Positions 53,172 through 61,084 of a stretch of 64,000 nt of DNA are shown one piece after another (within the stretch, counting starts at the first letter, position 1; every line of letters starts with the position of its first letter). The notes beneath the pieces were generated by a model that ran no database searches, was not told the DNA's origin, and saw only the letters and a program-made list of their open reading frames with translations. The position numbers and the translations under genes were made by a program. The stretch spans positions 186,001 to 250,000 of the forward strand of contig NZ_VFIL01000008.1 in the NCBI RefSeq assembly GCF_007858285.1, written 5' to 3'. This DNA comes from Pseudomonas brenneri. GTDB lineage: Bacteria; Pseudomonadota; Gammaproteobacteria; Pseudomonadales; Pseudomonadaceae.

Positions 53172-53179
53172 AACAAAAA
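53172..53179 (+). promoter_or_regulatory. Crc/Hfq target motif at the braC ribosome-binding site
   Basis: AACAAAAA fits AAnAAnAA and ends four bases before the CGGAG of braC. A second match (AATAACAA, 53056-53063) lies upstream of the promoter and would not be in the RNA. Crc/Hfq binding at such sites blocks translation of amino-acid uptake genes in pseudomonads. Confidence 0.45.
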
Positions 53180-53195
53180 ACTCGGAGCACCACTC

Positions 53196-54332
53196 ATGTC
53201 CCAGACGTTTTACAAGAAAGGTTTCCTGGCCCTCGCGGTAGCTGCCGCGCTGGGTGTTTCTACGTTTGTTCAAGCTGATGTGAAGATTGGCGTAGCGGGG
53301 CCGATGACCGGCGCCAACGCTGCCTTCGGTGAGCAGTACATGAAAGGTGCCCAGGCGGCAGCTGACGTTATCAACAAGGCCGGCGGGATCAACGGCGAGC
53401 AGATCAAGCTGGTGGCCGGCGACGATGCGTGCGAGCCCAAGCAGGCCGTGGCCGTGGCCAACCGCCTGGCCGACCAGGACAAAGTGATCGGTGTGGTCGG
53501 GCACTTCTGCTCGTCGAACACCATTCCTGCCTCCGAGGTGTATGACGAAGCGGGCATCATCGCAATCACTCCAGGCTCCACCAACCCACAAGTCACCGAG
53601 CGTGGCCTGGGCGCCATGTTCCGCATGTGCGGGCGTGACGACCAGCAAGGCATCGTGGCCGGTGACTACATCGTCGATGTGCTCAAGGGCAAGAAAGTCG
53701 CGGTCATCAACGACAAGGACACCTACGGCAAAGGCCTGGCCGATGCCACTGCGGCACAGTTGACCAAGCGCGGCGTCAAGCCGGTGCTGGAAGAAGGCCT
53801 GACCCGTGGCGAGAAAGACTTCAGCGCCCTGGTCACCAAGATCCGTTCCCTGGGCGCCGACGTCGTCTACTTCGGCGGCCTGCACCCGGAAGCCGGTCCA
53901 CTGGTGCGCCAGATCCGTGAAGCGGGCCTCAAGGACGTCAAGTTCATGTCCGACGATGGTGTAGTGACCGATGAACTGGTCGCCACTGCCGGTGGTGCGC
54001 AGTACGTCAATGGCGTCTACATGACCTTCGGTGCTGACCCGCGCCTGCTGCCCGATAGCAAGGCGGTGGTGGAAGAGTTCCGCAAGAATGGCACTGAGCC
54101 AGAAGGCTACACCCTGTACGCCTACGCTTCGATCCAGGCCCTGGCAGCTGGCTTCAACGGCGCCAAGTCCAACAAGGGCGAAGACGCGGCCAAGTGGCTG
54201 AAAGCCAACCCGGTGCAAACCGTGATGGGCAAGAAGGAGTGGGACACCAAGGGTGACCTGAAGGTCTCCGATTACGTGGTTTACCAGTGGGACAAGGACG
54301 GCAAATACCACCAGTTGGAAAAGCAGAAGTAA
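53196..54332 (+). CDS. braC: Branched-chain amino-acid binding protein BraC/LivK
   Basis: 378 aa. A signal peptide (MSQTFYKKGFLALAVAAALG ... VQA) is followed by ADVKIGVAGPMTGANAAFGE, the start of the type I periplasmic binding fold. VVGHFCSSNTIPASEVYDEA is the ligand-loop region. ATG 53196 has CGGAG upstream. The 388 bp before it contain no gene but hold an NtrC-like site, a perfect sigma-54 promoter and a Crc motif, pointing to nitrogen-dependent transcription and catabolite repression. Confidence 0.95.
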   Translation: MSQTFYKKGFLALAVAAALGVSTFVQADVKIGVAGPMTGANAAFGEQYMKGAQAAADVINKAGGINGEQIKLVAGDDACEPKQAVAVANRLADQDKVIGVVGHFCSSNTIPASEVYDEAGIIAITPGSTNPQVTERGLGAMFRMCGRDDQQGIVAGDYIVDVLKGKKVAVINDKDTYGKGLADATAAQLTKRGVKPVLEEGLTRGEKDFSALVTKIRSLGADVVYFGGLHPEAGPLVRQIREAGLKDVKFMSDDGVVTDELVATAGGAQYVNGVYMTFGADPRLLPDSKAVVEEFRKNGTEPEGYTLYAYASIQALAAGFNGAKSNKGEDAAKWLKANPVQTVMGKKEWDTKGDLKVSDYVVYQWDKDGKYHQLEKQK

Positions 54333-54351
54333 TCCGAACTGACGGCATCTT

Positions 54352-54452
54352 CCTGTAGGAGCGAGCTTGCTCGCGAAGAGCGTTAACGATGACGCAGGCA
54401 TCCTGAATGCCGCATCGCTCTCGGGTTTTTCGCGAGCAAGCTTGCTCCTACA
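54352..54452. repeat. REP doublet between braC and braD
   Basis: CCTGTAGGAGCGAGCTTGCT and a near-perfect inverted copy, 20 bp after braC. REPs in this position can stabilise the upstream mRNA, as wanted for the more abundant binding protein. Confidence 0.92.
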
Positions 54453-54491
54453 AGGAGCGTTGCTAAGCCTCTGTTTTCCTCCAGAAGGGCC

Positions 54492-54509
54492 GCACACCCA
54501 ACGGTGTGC
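54492..54509 (+). other. Hairpin before braD
   Basis: GCACACC-CAAC-GGTGTGC, a perfect 7-bp stem 27 bp before the braD ATG. No T tract follows, so it is an mRNA structure rather than a terminator. Confidence 0.55.
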
Positions 54510-54535
54510 AGGTCCTCACCGCGTGAGATTGCGTT

Positions 54536-55450
54536 ATGGATGGTATTTTCCTGCAGCAACTGGTCAACGGCCTGACCCTCGGGTCGGTCTATGGCCTGAT
54601 CGCCATCGGCTACACAATGGTCTATGGCATCATTGGCATGATCAACTTCGCCCACGGCGAGGTTTATATGATTTCCGCTTACCTCGCGGCGATCAGTCTG
54701 GCACTGCTGGCTTACTTCGGCCTCGAATCCTTCCCGCTACTCATCCTTGGCACGTTGATATTCACCGTGGTGGTCACCGGCGTCTACGGTTGGGTCATCG
54801 AGCGTGTCGCCTACAAACCGTTGCGTAACTCCACCCGCCTGGCCCCGCTGATCAGCGCCATCGGTATTTCGTTGATCCTGCAGAACTACGCGCAGATCGC
54901 CCAGGGCGCCAAGCAACAAGGCATTCCGACCCTGCTGGCCGGCGCCTGGCGCGTCGATATCGGCACTGGGTTCGTGCAGTTGACCTACACCAAGGTCTTT
55001 ATCCTGGTCGCGGCCTTTGCCGGCATGGCACTGCTGACCTACATCATCAAGTACACCAAGCTCGGCCGCATGTGCCGCGCGACCCAGCAAGACCGCAAGA
55101 TGGCCTCGATCCTGGGGATCAACACCGACCGCGTGATCTCCTACGTGTTTGTCATCGGTGCCGCCATGGCGGCCCTGGCCGGTGTGCTGATCACCCTGAA
55201 CTACGGCACGTTCGACTTCTATGCCGGCTTCATCATCGGCATCAAGGCATTTACCGCCGCAGTACTTGGCGGCATCGGCTCCCTGCCCGGGGCGATGCTG
55301 GGCGGGATCATCCTGGGGATTTCCGAGTCGCTGTTCTCGGGGTTGATCAACTCTGACTACAAAGACGTGTTCAGTTTCTCCCTGCTGGTGGTGATTCTGA
55401 TTTTCCGTCCCCAGGGCCTGCTTGGTCGCCCACTCGTGGCGAAGGTGTAA
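54536..55450 (+). CDS. braD: Branched-chain amino-acid ABC transporter permease BraD/LivH
   Basis: 304 aa, about eight membrane helices. The start LQQLVNGLTLGSVYGLIAIG and the inner GMINFAHGEVYM are LivH signatures; CRATQQDRKMASILGINTDR is the ATPase-coupling loop. Separated from braC by 203 bp with a REP and a hairpin, and followed by braE after 2 bp. Confidence 0.97.
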   Translation: MDGIFLQQLVNGLTLGSVYGLIAIGYTMVYGIIGMINFAHGEVYMISAYLAAISLALLAYFGLESFPLLILGTLIFTVVVTGVYGWVIERVAYKPLRNSTRLAPLISAIGISLILQNYAQIAQGAKQQGIPTLLAGAWRVDIGTGFVQLTYTKVFILVAAFAGMALLTYIIKYTKLGRMCRATQQDRKMASILGINTDRVISYVFVIGAAMAALAGVLITLNYGTFDFYAGFIIGIKAFTAAVLGGIGSLPGAMLGGIILGISESLFSGLINSDYKDVFSFSLLVVILIFRPQGLLGRPLVAKV

Positions 55451-55452
55451 AC

Positions 55453-56730
55453 ATGTCTGCAGCCAAATCTATCGATATCAAGAAAAGTGTGGTCGATGCA
55501 GTCCTCGCCGGGCTGATTTCCCTGATCGTGTTCGGGCCCATCGTCGGCGTGGTCCTGGACGGCTACAGCTTCAACCTGGAACCGGCCCGCGTGGGCTTGC
55601 TGGTGGCCATCGTGATGGTCGGGCGCCTGGTCATGAGCCTGTTCCTGCAAACCCCCAAGGGCTTGAAGATTCTCCAGGGTTTTGAAACCTCGGGCTCCGG
55701 CGTGCATGTGCTGGCGCCGGACTACAAGTCGCGGTTGCGCTGGATCATCCCGGCGCTGATCGTGATCGCCATCGTCTTTCCGTTTTTTGCCAACAAGTAC
55801 CTGCTGACCGTGGTGATCCTCGGGCTGATCTACGTGTTGCTCGGCCTGGGCCTGAACATTGTGGTCGGCCTGGCCGGGCTGCTCGACCTGGGTTACGTGG
55901 CGTTCTACGCCATCGGCGCCTATGGCCTGGCCCTGGGTTATCAATACCTGGGCCTGGGGTTCTGGACGGTGCTGCCACTGGCGGCCATCGCTGCTGCGCT
56001 TGCGGGGTGCATACTCGGCTTCCCGGTGTTGCGAATGCACGGTGACTACCTGGCCATCGTGACCCTGGGTTTTGGTGAAATCATTCGCCTGGTACTCAAC
56101 AACTGGCTGTCGTTCACCGGCGGGCCGAACGGTATGCCGGTGCCATCGCCGACGTTCCTCGGCCTGGAATTCGGCCGGCGTGCCAAGGAAGGCGGGGTGC
56201 CGTTCCATGAGTTCTTCGGCATTGCCTACAACCCCAACGTGAAATTCCTGTTCATCTACATCGTGCTGTTTCTGGTGGTGCTGCTGGTGCTGCACATCAA
56301 GCACCGCCTGACCCGCATGCCAGTGGGTCGCGCCTGGGAGGCCTTGCGCGAGGATGAGATTGCCTGCCGTTCCATGGGCCTGAACCACGTGCTGGTGAAA
56401 CTTTCGGCGTTCACCATTGGTGCGTCCACTGCTGGCCTGGCCGGGGTGTTTTTTGCCAGCTACCAGGGCTTCGTCAACCCGTCGTCGTTTACCTTCTTCG
56501 AGTCGGCGCTGATCCTCGCCATCGTGGTGCTGGGCGGCATGGGTTCGACGGTGGGCGTGGTGATTGCCGCGTTCGTGCTGACCGTGGCACCTGAACTGCT
56601 GCGCAGCTTCTCCGAGTACCGCGTGCTGCTGTTTGGCGTGCTGATGGTGGTGATGATGATCTGGCGCCCACGCGGCTTGATCCGGATCAGCCGAACCGGG
56701 GTGACACCACGCAAGGGGGTGGCGCCATGA
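55453..56730 (+). CDS. braE: Branched-chain amino-acid ABC transporter permease BraE/LivM
   Basis: 425 aa. Longer than LivH because of an N-terminal extension of about 110 residues with extra helices. The LivM core shows LGLGLNIVVGLAGLLDLGYV, FYAIGAYGLALGYQYLGLG and the coupling loop GRAWEALREDEIACRSMGLN. It pairs with BraD to form the channel. Its stop overlaps the braF start. Confidence 0.97.
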   Translation: MSAAKSIDIKKSVVDAVLAGLISLIVFGPIVGVVLDGYSFNLEPARVGLLVAIVMVGRLVMSLFLQTPKGLKILQGFETSGSGVHVLAPDYKSRLRWIIPALIVIAIVFPFFANKYLLTVVILGLIYVLLGLGLNIVVGLAGLLDLGYVAFYAIGAYGLALGYQYLGLGFWTVLPLAAIAAALAGCILGFPVLRMHGDYLAIVTLGFGEIIRLVLNNWLSFTGGPNGMPVPSPTFLGLEFGRRAKEGGVPFHEFFGIAYNPNVKFLFIYIVLFLVVLLVLHIKHRLTRMPVGRAWEALREDEIACRSMGLNHVLVKLSAFTIGASTAGLAGVFFASYQGFVNPSSFTFFESALILAIVVLGGMGSTVGVVIAAFVLTVAPELLRSFSEYRVLLFGVLMVVMMIWRPRGLIRISRTGVTPRKGVAP

Positions 56731-57602
56731 GCAAGGAAGTCGTTCTCAACGTGGAACACCTGATGATGCACTTCGGTGGCATCAAGGCCTTGAGCGATGT
56801 GAGCCTCAAGGTCGAGCGCAACTCGATCTTCGCCCTGATTGGCCCCAACGGTGCTGGCAAGACCACGGTGTTCAACTGCCTGACCGGTTTCTATACGGCC
56901 AGCGGCGGCAAGATCGAACTCAACATCCGTGGCAAGCAGACCAATGTGATCCAGTTGCTTGGCGAGCGCTTCAAACCCACCGACTTTGTTTCGCCCAAGA
57001 GCTTTTTCAGTCGGGTGTACTACAAGATGTTCGGCGGTACCCACCTGGTGAACCGCGCCGGCCTGGCCCGGACGTTCCAGAACATTCGCCTGTTCAAGGA
57101 AATGTCGGTGGTGGAAAACCTGCTGGTGGCCCAGCACATGTGGGTCAACCGCAACATGCTGGCAGGCATTCTCAACACCAAGGGCTACCGCAAGGCGGAA
57201 AGCGATGCCCTCGACCATGCGTTCTACTGGCTGGAGGTGGTGGACCTGGTGGACTGTGCCAACCGCCTGGCTGGCGAACTCTCCTACGGCCAGCAGCGCC
57301 GCCTGGAAATCGCCCGGGCCATGTGCACCCGGCCGCAGATCATCTGCCTCGACGAACCGGCTGCGGGCCTCAACCCCCAGGAAACCGAAGCCCTCAGCGC
57401 GATGATTCGCCTGCTGCGCGACGAACACGACCTCACAGTGGTACTGATCGAGCACGACATGGGCATGGTGATGAGTATTTCCGACCACATTGTGGTGCTG
57501 GACCACGGCAACGTCATCGCCGAGGGCGGGCCGGAAGCGATCCGCAACGACCCGAAAGTGATCGCGGCCTACCTGGGCGCCGATGAAGAGGAGTTGGTAT
57601 GA
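56727..57602 (+). CDS. braF: Branched-chain amino-acid ABC transporter ATPase BraF/LivG
   Basis: 291 aa. Walker A GPNGAGKTTVFN, signature LSYGQQRRLEIARAM, Walker B IICLDEPAAGLNP and the switch His in LIEHDMGMVMSI. An insertion of about 35 residues after Walker A (LGERFKPTDFVSPKSFFSRV) makes it longer than most LivG. Overlaps braE and braG by four bases each (ATGA). Confidence 0.97.
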   Translation: MSKEVVLNVEHLMMHFGGIKALSDVSLKVERNSIFALIGPNGAGKTTVFNCLTGFYTASGGKIELNIRGKQTNVIQLLGERFKPTDFVSPKSFFSRVYYKMFGGTHLVNRAGLARTFQNIRLFKEMSVVENLLVAQHMWVNRNMLAGILNTKGYRKAESDALDHAFYWLEVVDLVDCANRLAGELSYGQQRRLEIARAMCTRPQIICLDEPAAGLNPQETEALSAMIRLLRDEHDLTVVLIEHDMGMVMSISDHIVVLDHGNVIAEGGPEAIRNDPKVIAAYLGADEEELV

Positions 57603-58315
57603 GTACACCTATCCTCGAAATGAAGGACCTGGACGTGTTTTATGGCCCGATCCAGGCCTTGAAGAAAGTCTCGCTGCACATCGACGAAGGCGAAACCGTC
57701 AGCCTGATCGGCTCCAACGGCGCGGGCAAGTCCACGCTATTGATGTCGATCTTTGGCCAGCCACGGGCCGAGTCGGGGCAGATCCTGTACCAGGGCGTGG
57801 ACATTACCCACAAGTCGTCCCACTACATCGCTTCCAACGGCATCGCCCAGTCTCCGGAAGGGCGGCGAGTGTTCCCCGACATGACCGTCGAGGAAAACCT
57901 GCTGATGGGCACCATCCCCATCGGTGACAAGCACGCCAGCGAAGATATGCAACGCATGTTCGAGCTGTTTCCACGGCTCAAGGAACGGCGCAACCAGCGC
58001 GCAATGACCATGTCCGGTGGCGAGCAGCAAATGCTCGCCATCGCCCGGGCGCTGATGAGTCGGCCCAAGCTGTTGCTGCTCGATGAGCCGAGCCTGGGGC
58101 TGGCGCCGATCGTGGTGAAGCAGATTTTTGCCACCCTGCGCGAACTGGCCGCCACCGGCATGACCATCTTTTTGGTGGAGCAGAACGCAAACCACGCGTT
58201 GCGCCTGTCTGACCGGGCGTATGTGATGGTCAACGGCGAGATTCGCCTCACAGGCAGCGGCAAGGAGCTGCTGGTCAACGAGGAAGTGCGCAACGCCTAC
58301 CTCGGTGGGCATTAA
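57599..58315 (+). CDS. braG: Branched-chain amino-acid ABC transporter ATPase BraG/LivF
   Basis: 238 aa. Walker A GSNGAGKSTLLMSI, signature TMSGGEQQMLAIARALM, Walker B LLLLDEPSLGLAP, switch His in VEQNANHALRLS. Heterodimer partner of BraF and last gene of braCDEFG. Confidence 0.97.
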   Translation: MSTPILEMKDLDVFYGPIQALKKVSLHIDEGETVSLIGSNGAGKSTLLMSIFGQPRAESGQILYQGVDITHKSSHYIASNGIAQSPEGRRVFPDMTVEENLLMGTIPIGDKHASEDMQRMFELFPRLKERRNQRAMTMSGGEQQMLAIARALMSRPKLLLLDEPSLGLAPIVVKQIFATLRELAATGMTIFLVEQNANHALRLSDRAYVMVNGEIRLTGSGKELLVNEEVRNAYLGGH

Positions 58316-58342
58316 TCCGCCACCACCCTAGGCGCCAGCTTG

Positions 58343-58430
58343 TGTGGGAGCTGGCTTGCCTGCGATGCATACACCTCGGTATTTCAGGTAAACCGAGGTG
58401 ATGCCATCGCGGGCAAGCCCGGCTCCCACA
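58343..58430. repeat. REP doublet
   Basis: TGTGGGAGCTGGCTTGCCTG and an inverted partner; the spacer also holds the inverted arms ACCTCGGT/ACCGAGGT. It follows braG and opens the 800-bp gene-free region. Confidence 0.9.
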
Positions 58431-58479
58431 TAAAGTTGGCTCTTACATTCTTGGGGCGTGCGCAGACCCTCCGGCAAAT

Positions 58480-58956
58480 TGTGGAAAACAAATCCACACA
58501 CCTCCCAAAGCGCGACATATAGCCGCCGCAAATCCCTGTTTTGTCACACAAATGACTTGTCCCCATCCGCTGTGGAACCGGCTGTGGGTAACATGGGAGT
58601 AGCTGGCTGCAAGCCTTTATTTACGAGGCTTACAGCGCGGTGGTTGTTTTTTGAACAGGCGCTTTTTTGTGGGGCCCGGCAGGTTTTGTCAACCTGTTCA
58701 AAGACACAGGTGAATGACCGAAAGATGACGCTCAGGCCTGTGGATAAGTCTGTGGTTAAACTCTGGAAAGACCTCCGTAGAGGCCGGTTTTACTGGCCTG
58801 GAGCCATGTCCCTCGACACATCCTTTTGCAGAGGCCTACATATGGCCGGTCCAAGGTCAAGCAAAAAACTTTTTGAATCGCCCTGAAAGCCTCGTACTCA
58901 GCGGCCTGCAGGGTTTCGTACTTGCCCCCAAAGACTGTGGGCGCAGCTGTGGATAA
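58480..58956. other. Cluster of DnaA boxes (candidate DnaA-titration/regulatory locus)
   Basis: Within an 803-bp gene-free region (58316-59118) there are two perfect boxes, TGTGGATAA at 58739-58747 and 58948-58956. Three more match 8 of 9 (TGTGGAAAA 58480-58488, TGTGGGTAA 58583-58591, TGTGGTTAA 58751-58759). An inverted TGTGGA/TCCACA pair lies at 58480-58498, and weaker TGTGGAACC (58571) and TGTGGGCGC (58936) sites are present. All five strong boxes point the same way. Inverted repeats GAACAGG/CCTGTTC (58653-58700) lie between. No ORF with a credible start is seen. Two more perfect boxes occur at 61371 and 61500. Confidence 0.55.
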
Positions 58957-59118
58957 CCTGCGCGCACATGGCTGTAAGCCACGGTTCATAGGTCATTGGT
59001 CAAGATGGTTAAAAAATGATCAAGGGTGTATCAAGTTGTGCGCTTAGCGGTTGCCGGGACGGCGGGGTAAGGGCATTCTGCTGGCTGATTTTTTCCCGAT
59101 GCCCGCAAGGAGAACACC

Positions 59119-59883
59119 ATGTCCAACACGCTGTTTATTACTGGCGCAACCTCAGGTTTCGGCGAAGCCTGTGCCCGTCGCTTTGCCGAGGCCGGCTGGA
59201 AACTGGTGCTCACCGGTCGTCGTGCCGAGCGCTTGAATGCCCTGGTCGAAGAGCTTTCCAAGCAGACCGAGGTGCATGGCCTGGTGGTGGACGTGCGTGA
59301 CCGCAAGGGCATGGAAGAGGCGATTGCCAGCCTGCCACCGCCGTTCAGCAAGCTGCGCGGGCTGATCAACAATGCGGGCCTGGCGGTGGGCACGGATCCT
59401 GCGCCCAAATGCAGCCTCGACGATTGGGAAACCATGGTCGACACCAATATCAAAGGCCTGCTGACCACCACCAGCCTGCTGCTGCCGCGCCTGATCGCCC
59501 ATGGCCGTGGCGCGGGGATCATCAACCTGGGCTCCATCGCCGGCAATTACCCATACCCGGGCAGCCACGTGTATGGCGGCTCCAAGGCGTTCGTCAAACA
59601 GTTCTCCCTGAACCTGCGCTGCGACCTGCAAGGCACCGGCGTGCGCGTGACCAACATCGAGCCGGGGCTGTGCGAAAGCGAGTTCTCCCTGGTGCGCTTT
59701 GGCGGTGACCAGGCGCGTTACGACGCCACCTACGCCGGCGCCGAGCCGATCCAGCCGCAGGACATTGCCGACACCATCTTTTGGGTGATGAACACCCCGG
59801 CGCACGTGAACATCAACCGCCTGGAACTGATGCCGGTGAGCCAGACCTGGGCTGGGTTTGCGATTGAGCGTGGGGCCAAGTAA
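59119..59883 (+). CDS. Short-chain dehydrogenase/reductase (YdfG-like)
   Basis: 254 aa. Rossmann start LFITGATSGFGEACARRFAE with the TGxxxGxG motif, NNAGLAVG, the Ser of the triad in INLGSIAGNYPYPG and the YxxxK pair in HVYGGSKAFVKQF. Closely resembles E. coli YdfG, an NADP-dependent 3-hydroxy acid (serine/malonic semialdehyde) dehydrogenase, in both length and the DIEPGL-like NIEPGLCESEF segment. AAGGAGAACACC precedes the ATG. Substrate not determined. Confidence 0.93.
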   Translation: MSNTLFITGATSGFGEACARRFAEAGWKLVLTGRRAERLNALVEELSKQTEVHGLVVDVRDRKGMEEAIASLPPPFSKLRGLINNAGLAVGTDPAPKCSLDDWETMVDTNIKGLLTTTSLLLPRLIAHGRGAGIINLGSIAGNYPYPGSHVYGGSKAFVKQFSLNLRCDLQGTGVRVTNIEPGLCESEFSLVRFGGDQARYDATYAGAEPIQPQDIADTIFWVMNTPAHVNINRLELMPVSQTWAGFAIERGAK

Positions 59884-59904
59884 GGCTTGAGACCGCGCCG
59901 CCTG

Positions 59905-59975
59905 TTTCGCGAGCAAACCCACACACACATTCGACTGTATTCACAAATCCAAATGTGTGCGGGCTTGCTCGCGAA
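59905..59975. repeat. REP doublet (degenerate)
   Basis: TTCGCGAGCAAACCCACACA facing TGTGTGCGGGCTTGCTCGCG; one arm has diverged from the GGGAGC core. Confidence 0.75.
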
Positions 59976-60068
59976 GGCGTCAGATCGGTCAAAACAGGGC
60001 ATAAGGTACACTCCACTCCTGAAAACCCCACCGTACCCAGCGGTTTAAAGGTTTTGACAGGAGGATAT

Positions 60069-60974
60069 GTGAGTAACCGAGGTGAGCAGGCACTGCTCAA
60101 ACAATCGACCATCCTGATGTTCGCCGTGGCGATCGCCGGGATTGTCACGGGTGTGATATCAGGCGCCCAATCCATTTTGTTCGATGGCTTTTTCTCGCTG
60201 ATCGCAACCTTTATCAAGGTGCTGATGCTGATCACGGCCAAGCTGATCGCCAAGAAAAGCAACGAGCGCTTCCAGTTCGGCTACTGGCACCTGGAGCCCA
60301 TGGTGTTGCTGATCGAGGGCAGTTTCCTGCTACTGATTGCTATCTACGCGTTTCTCAACGGGGTGTTCGGCATTATCAATGGCGGGCGCGAGATCGAGTT
60401 GGGGCTGGTGATCATCTATGCCGCGGTGTTTACCGTGGTCGAGTTCGCCTATTTCTTCTACGTGCGCTACCGCAATCGCACGCTCAAGTCGTCGTTGATC
60501 CAGTTCGACAACATCAGTTGGCTGGTGGACGCCATGCTCTCCGTGGGCCTGCTGGTGAGCTTCCTCGCTGCGTTGCTGCTCAAGTCCCAGGGCTATGGCG
60601 AGTGGGCGGTGTATGTCGACCCCTTGATCCTGATCCTGCTGGCCCTGAGCATGCTGGCGCCGGCCTTGAAGATCCTGCGCCCGGCCTTGCGCGATGTGCT
60701 GGGGATTGCCCCGGACCAGTTGGACGACAAGGTGCGCGAAGTGATGGATGCGGCCCAGGCCCGGCATGGCTTCGATGACTATGTGTCCTACGTGCAGAAA
60801 CACGGGCGGGCGCGGTTTATCGAGATTCATGTGGTGTTGCCGGCCGATTACCCGGTGGATAAGGTTGCGACACTCGATGAGCTGCGTGAAGAGATATCCA
60901 CAGGGCTGGGCGCGGCGGACAAGGCGCGCTGGTTGACCATCAGCTTTACCGGGGATCGCAAGTGGATTGCCTGA
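60069..60974 (+). CDS. Variant cation diffusion facilitator protein
   Basis: 301 aa from GTG 60069-60071, which has AGGAGG five bases upstream. Six helices in two groups, then a C-terminal domain of about 90 residues (DQLDDKVREVMDAAQARHGF) as in CDF transporters. The usual metal-binding residues of helices 2 and 5 are mostly replaced: helix 2 reads FDGFFSLI where H and D are expected after the first D, and helix 5 reads SWLVD for HxxxD. So the substrate or mechanism probably differs from Zn/Fe exporters. It resembles the COG3965 branch as I recall it. Confidence 0.85.
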   Translation: MSNRGEQALLKQSTILMFAVAIAGIVTGVISGAQSILFDGFFSLIATFIKVLMLITAKLIAKKSNERFQFGYWHLEPMVLLIEGSFLLLIAIYAFLNGVFGIINGGREIELGLVIIYAAVFTVVEFAYFFYVRYRNRTLKSSLIQFDNISWLVDAMLSVGLLVSFLAALLLKSQGYGEWAVYVDPLILILLALSMLAPALKILRPALRDVLGIAPDQLDDKVREVMDAAQARHGFDDYVSYVQKHGRARFIEIHVVLPADYPVDKVATLDELREEISTGLGAADKARWLTISFTGDRKWIA

Positions 60975-60998
60975 TAGTCAGTTAGACCGAGGTGAGGC

Positions 60999-61072
60999 TA
61001 TCGCAGGCAAGCCAGCTCCTACATTTTGATGTGTGAACCCATTCAGGTGTGGGAGCGGGCTTGCTCGCGATG
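60999..61072. repeat. REP doublet
   Basis: TATCGCAGGCAAGCCAGCTC facing TGTGGGAGCGGGCTTGCTCG, between the convergent CDF and AGE-type genes. Confidence 0.9.
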
Positions 61073-61084
61073 GGGCCTTTGAAT

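Noticed and set aside
58480..58956. DnaA-box cluster as the chromosomal origin
   Set aside because: No dnaA, dnaN, gyrB or rpmH nearby, and no clear AT-rich unwinding repeats; a regulatory DnaA locus is more likely.
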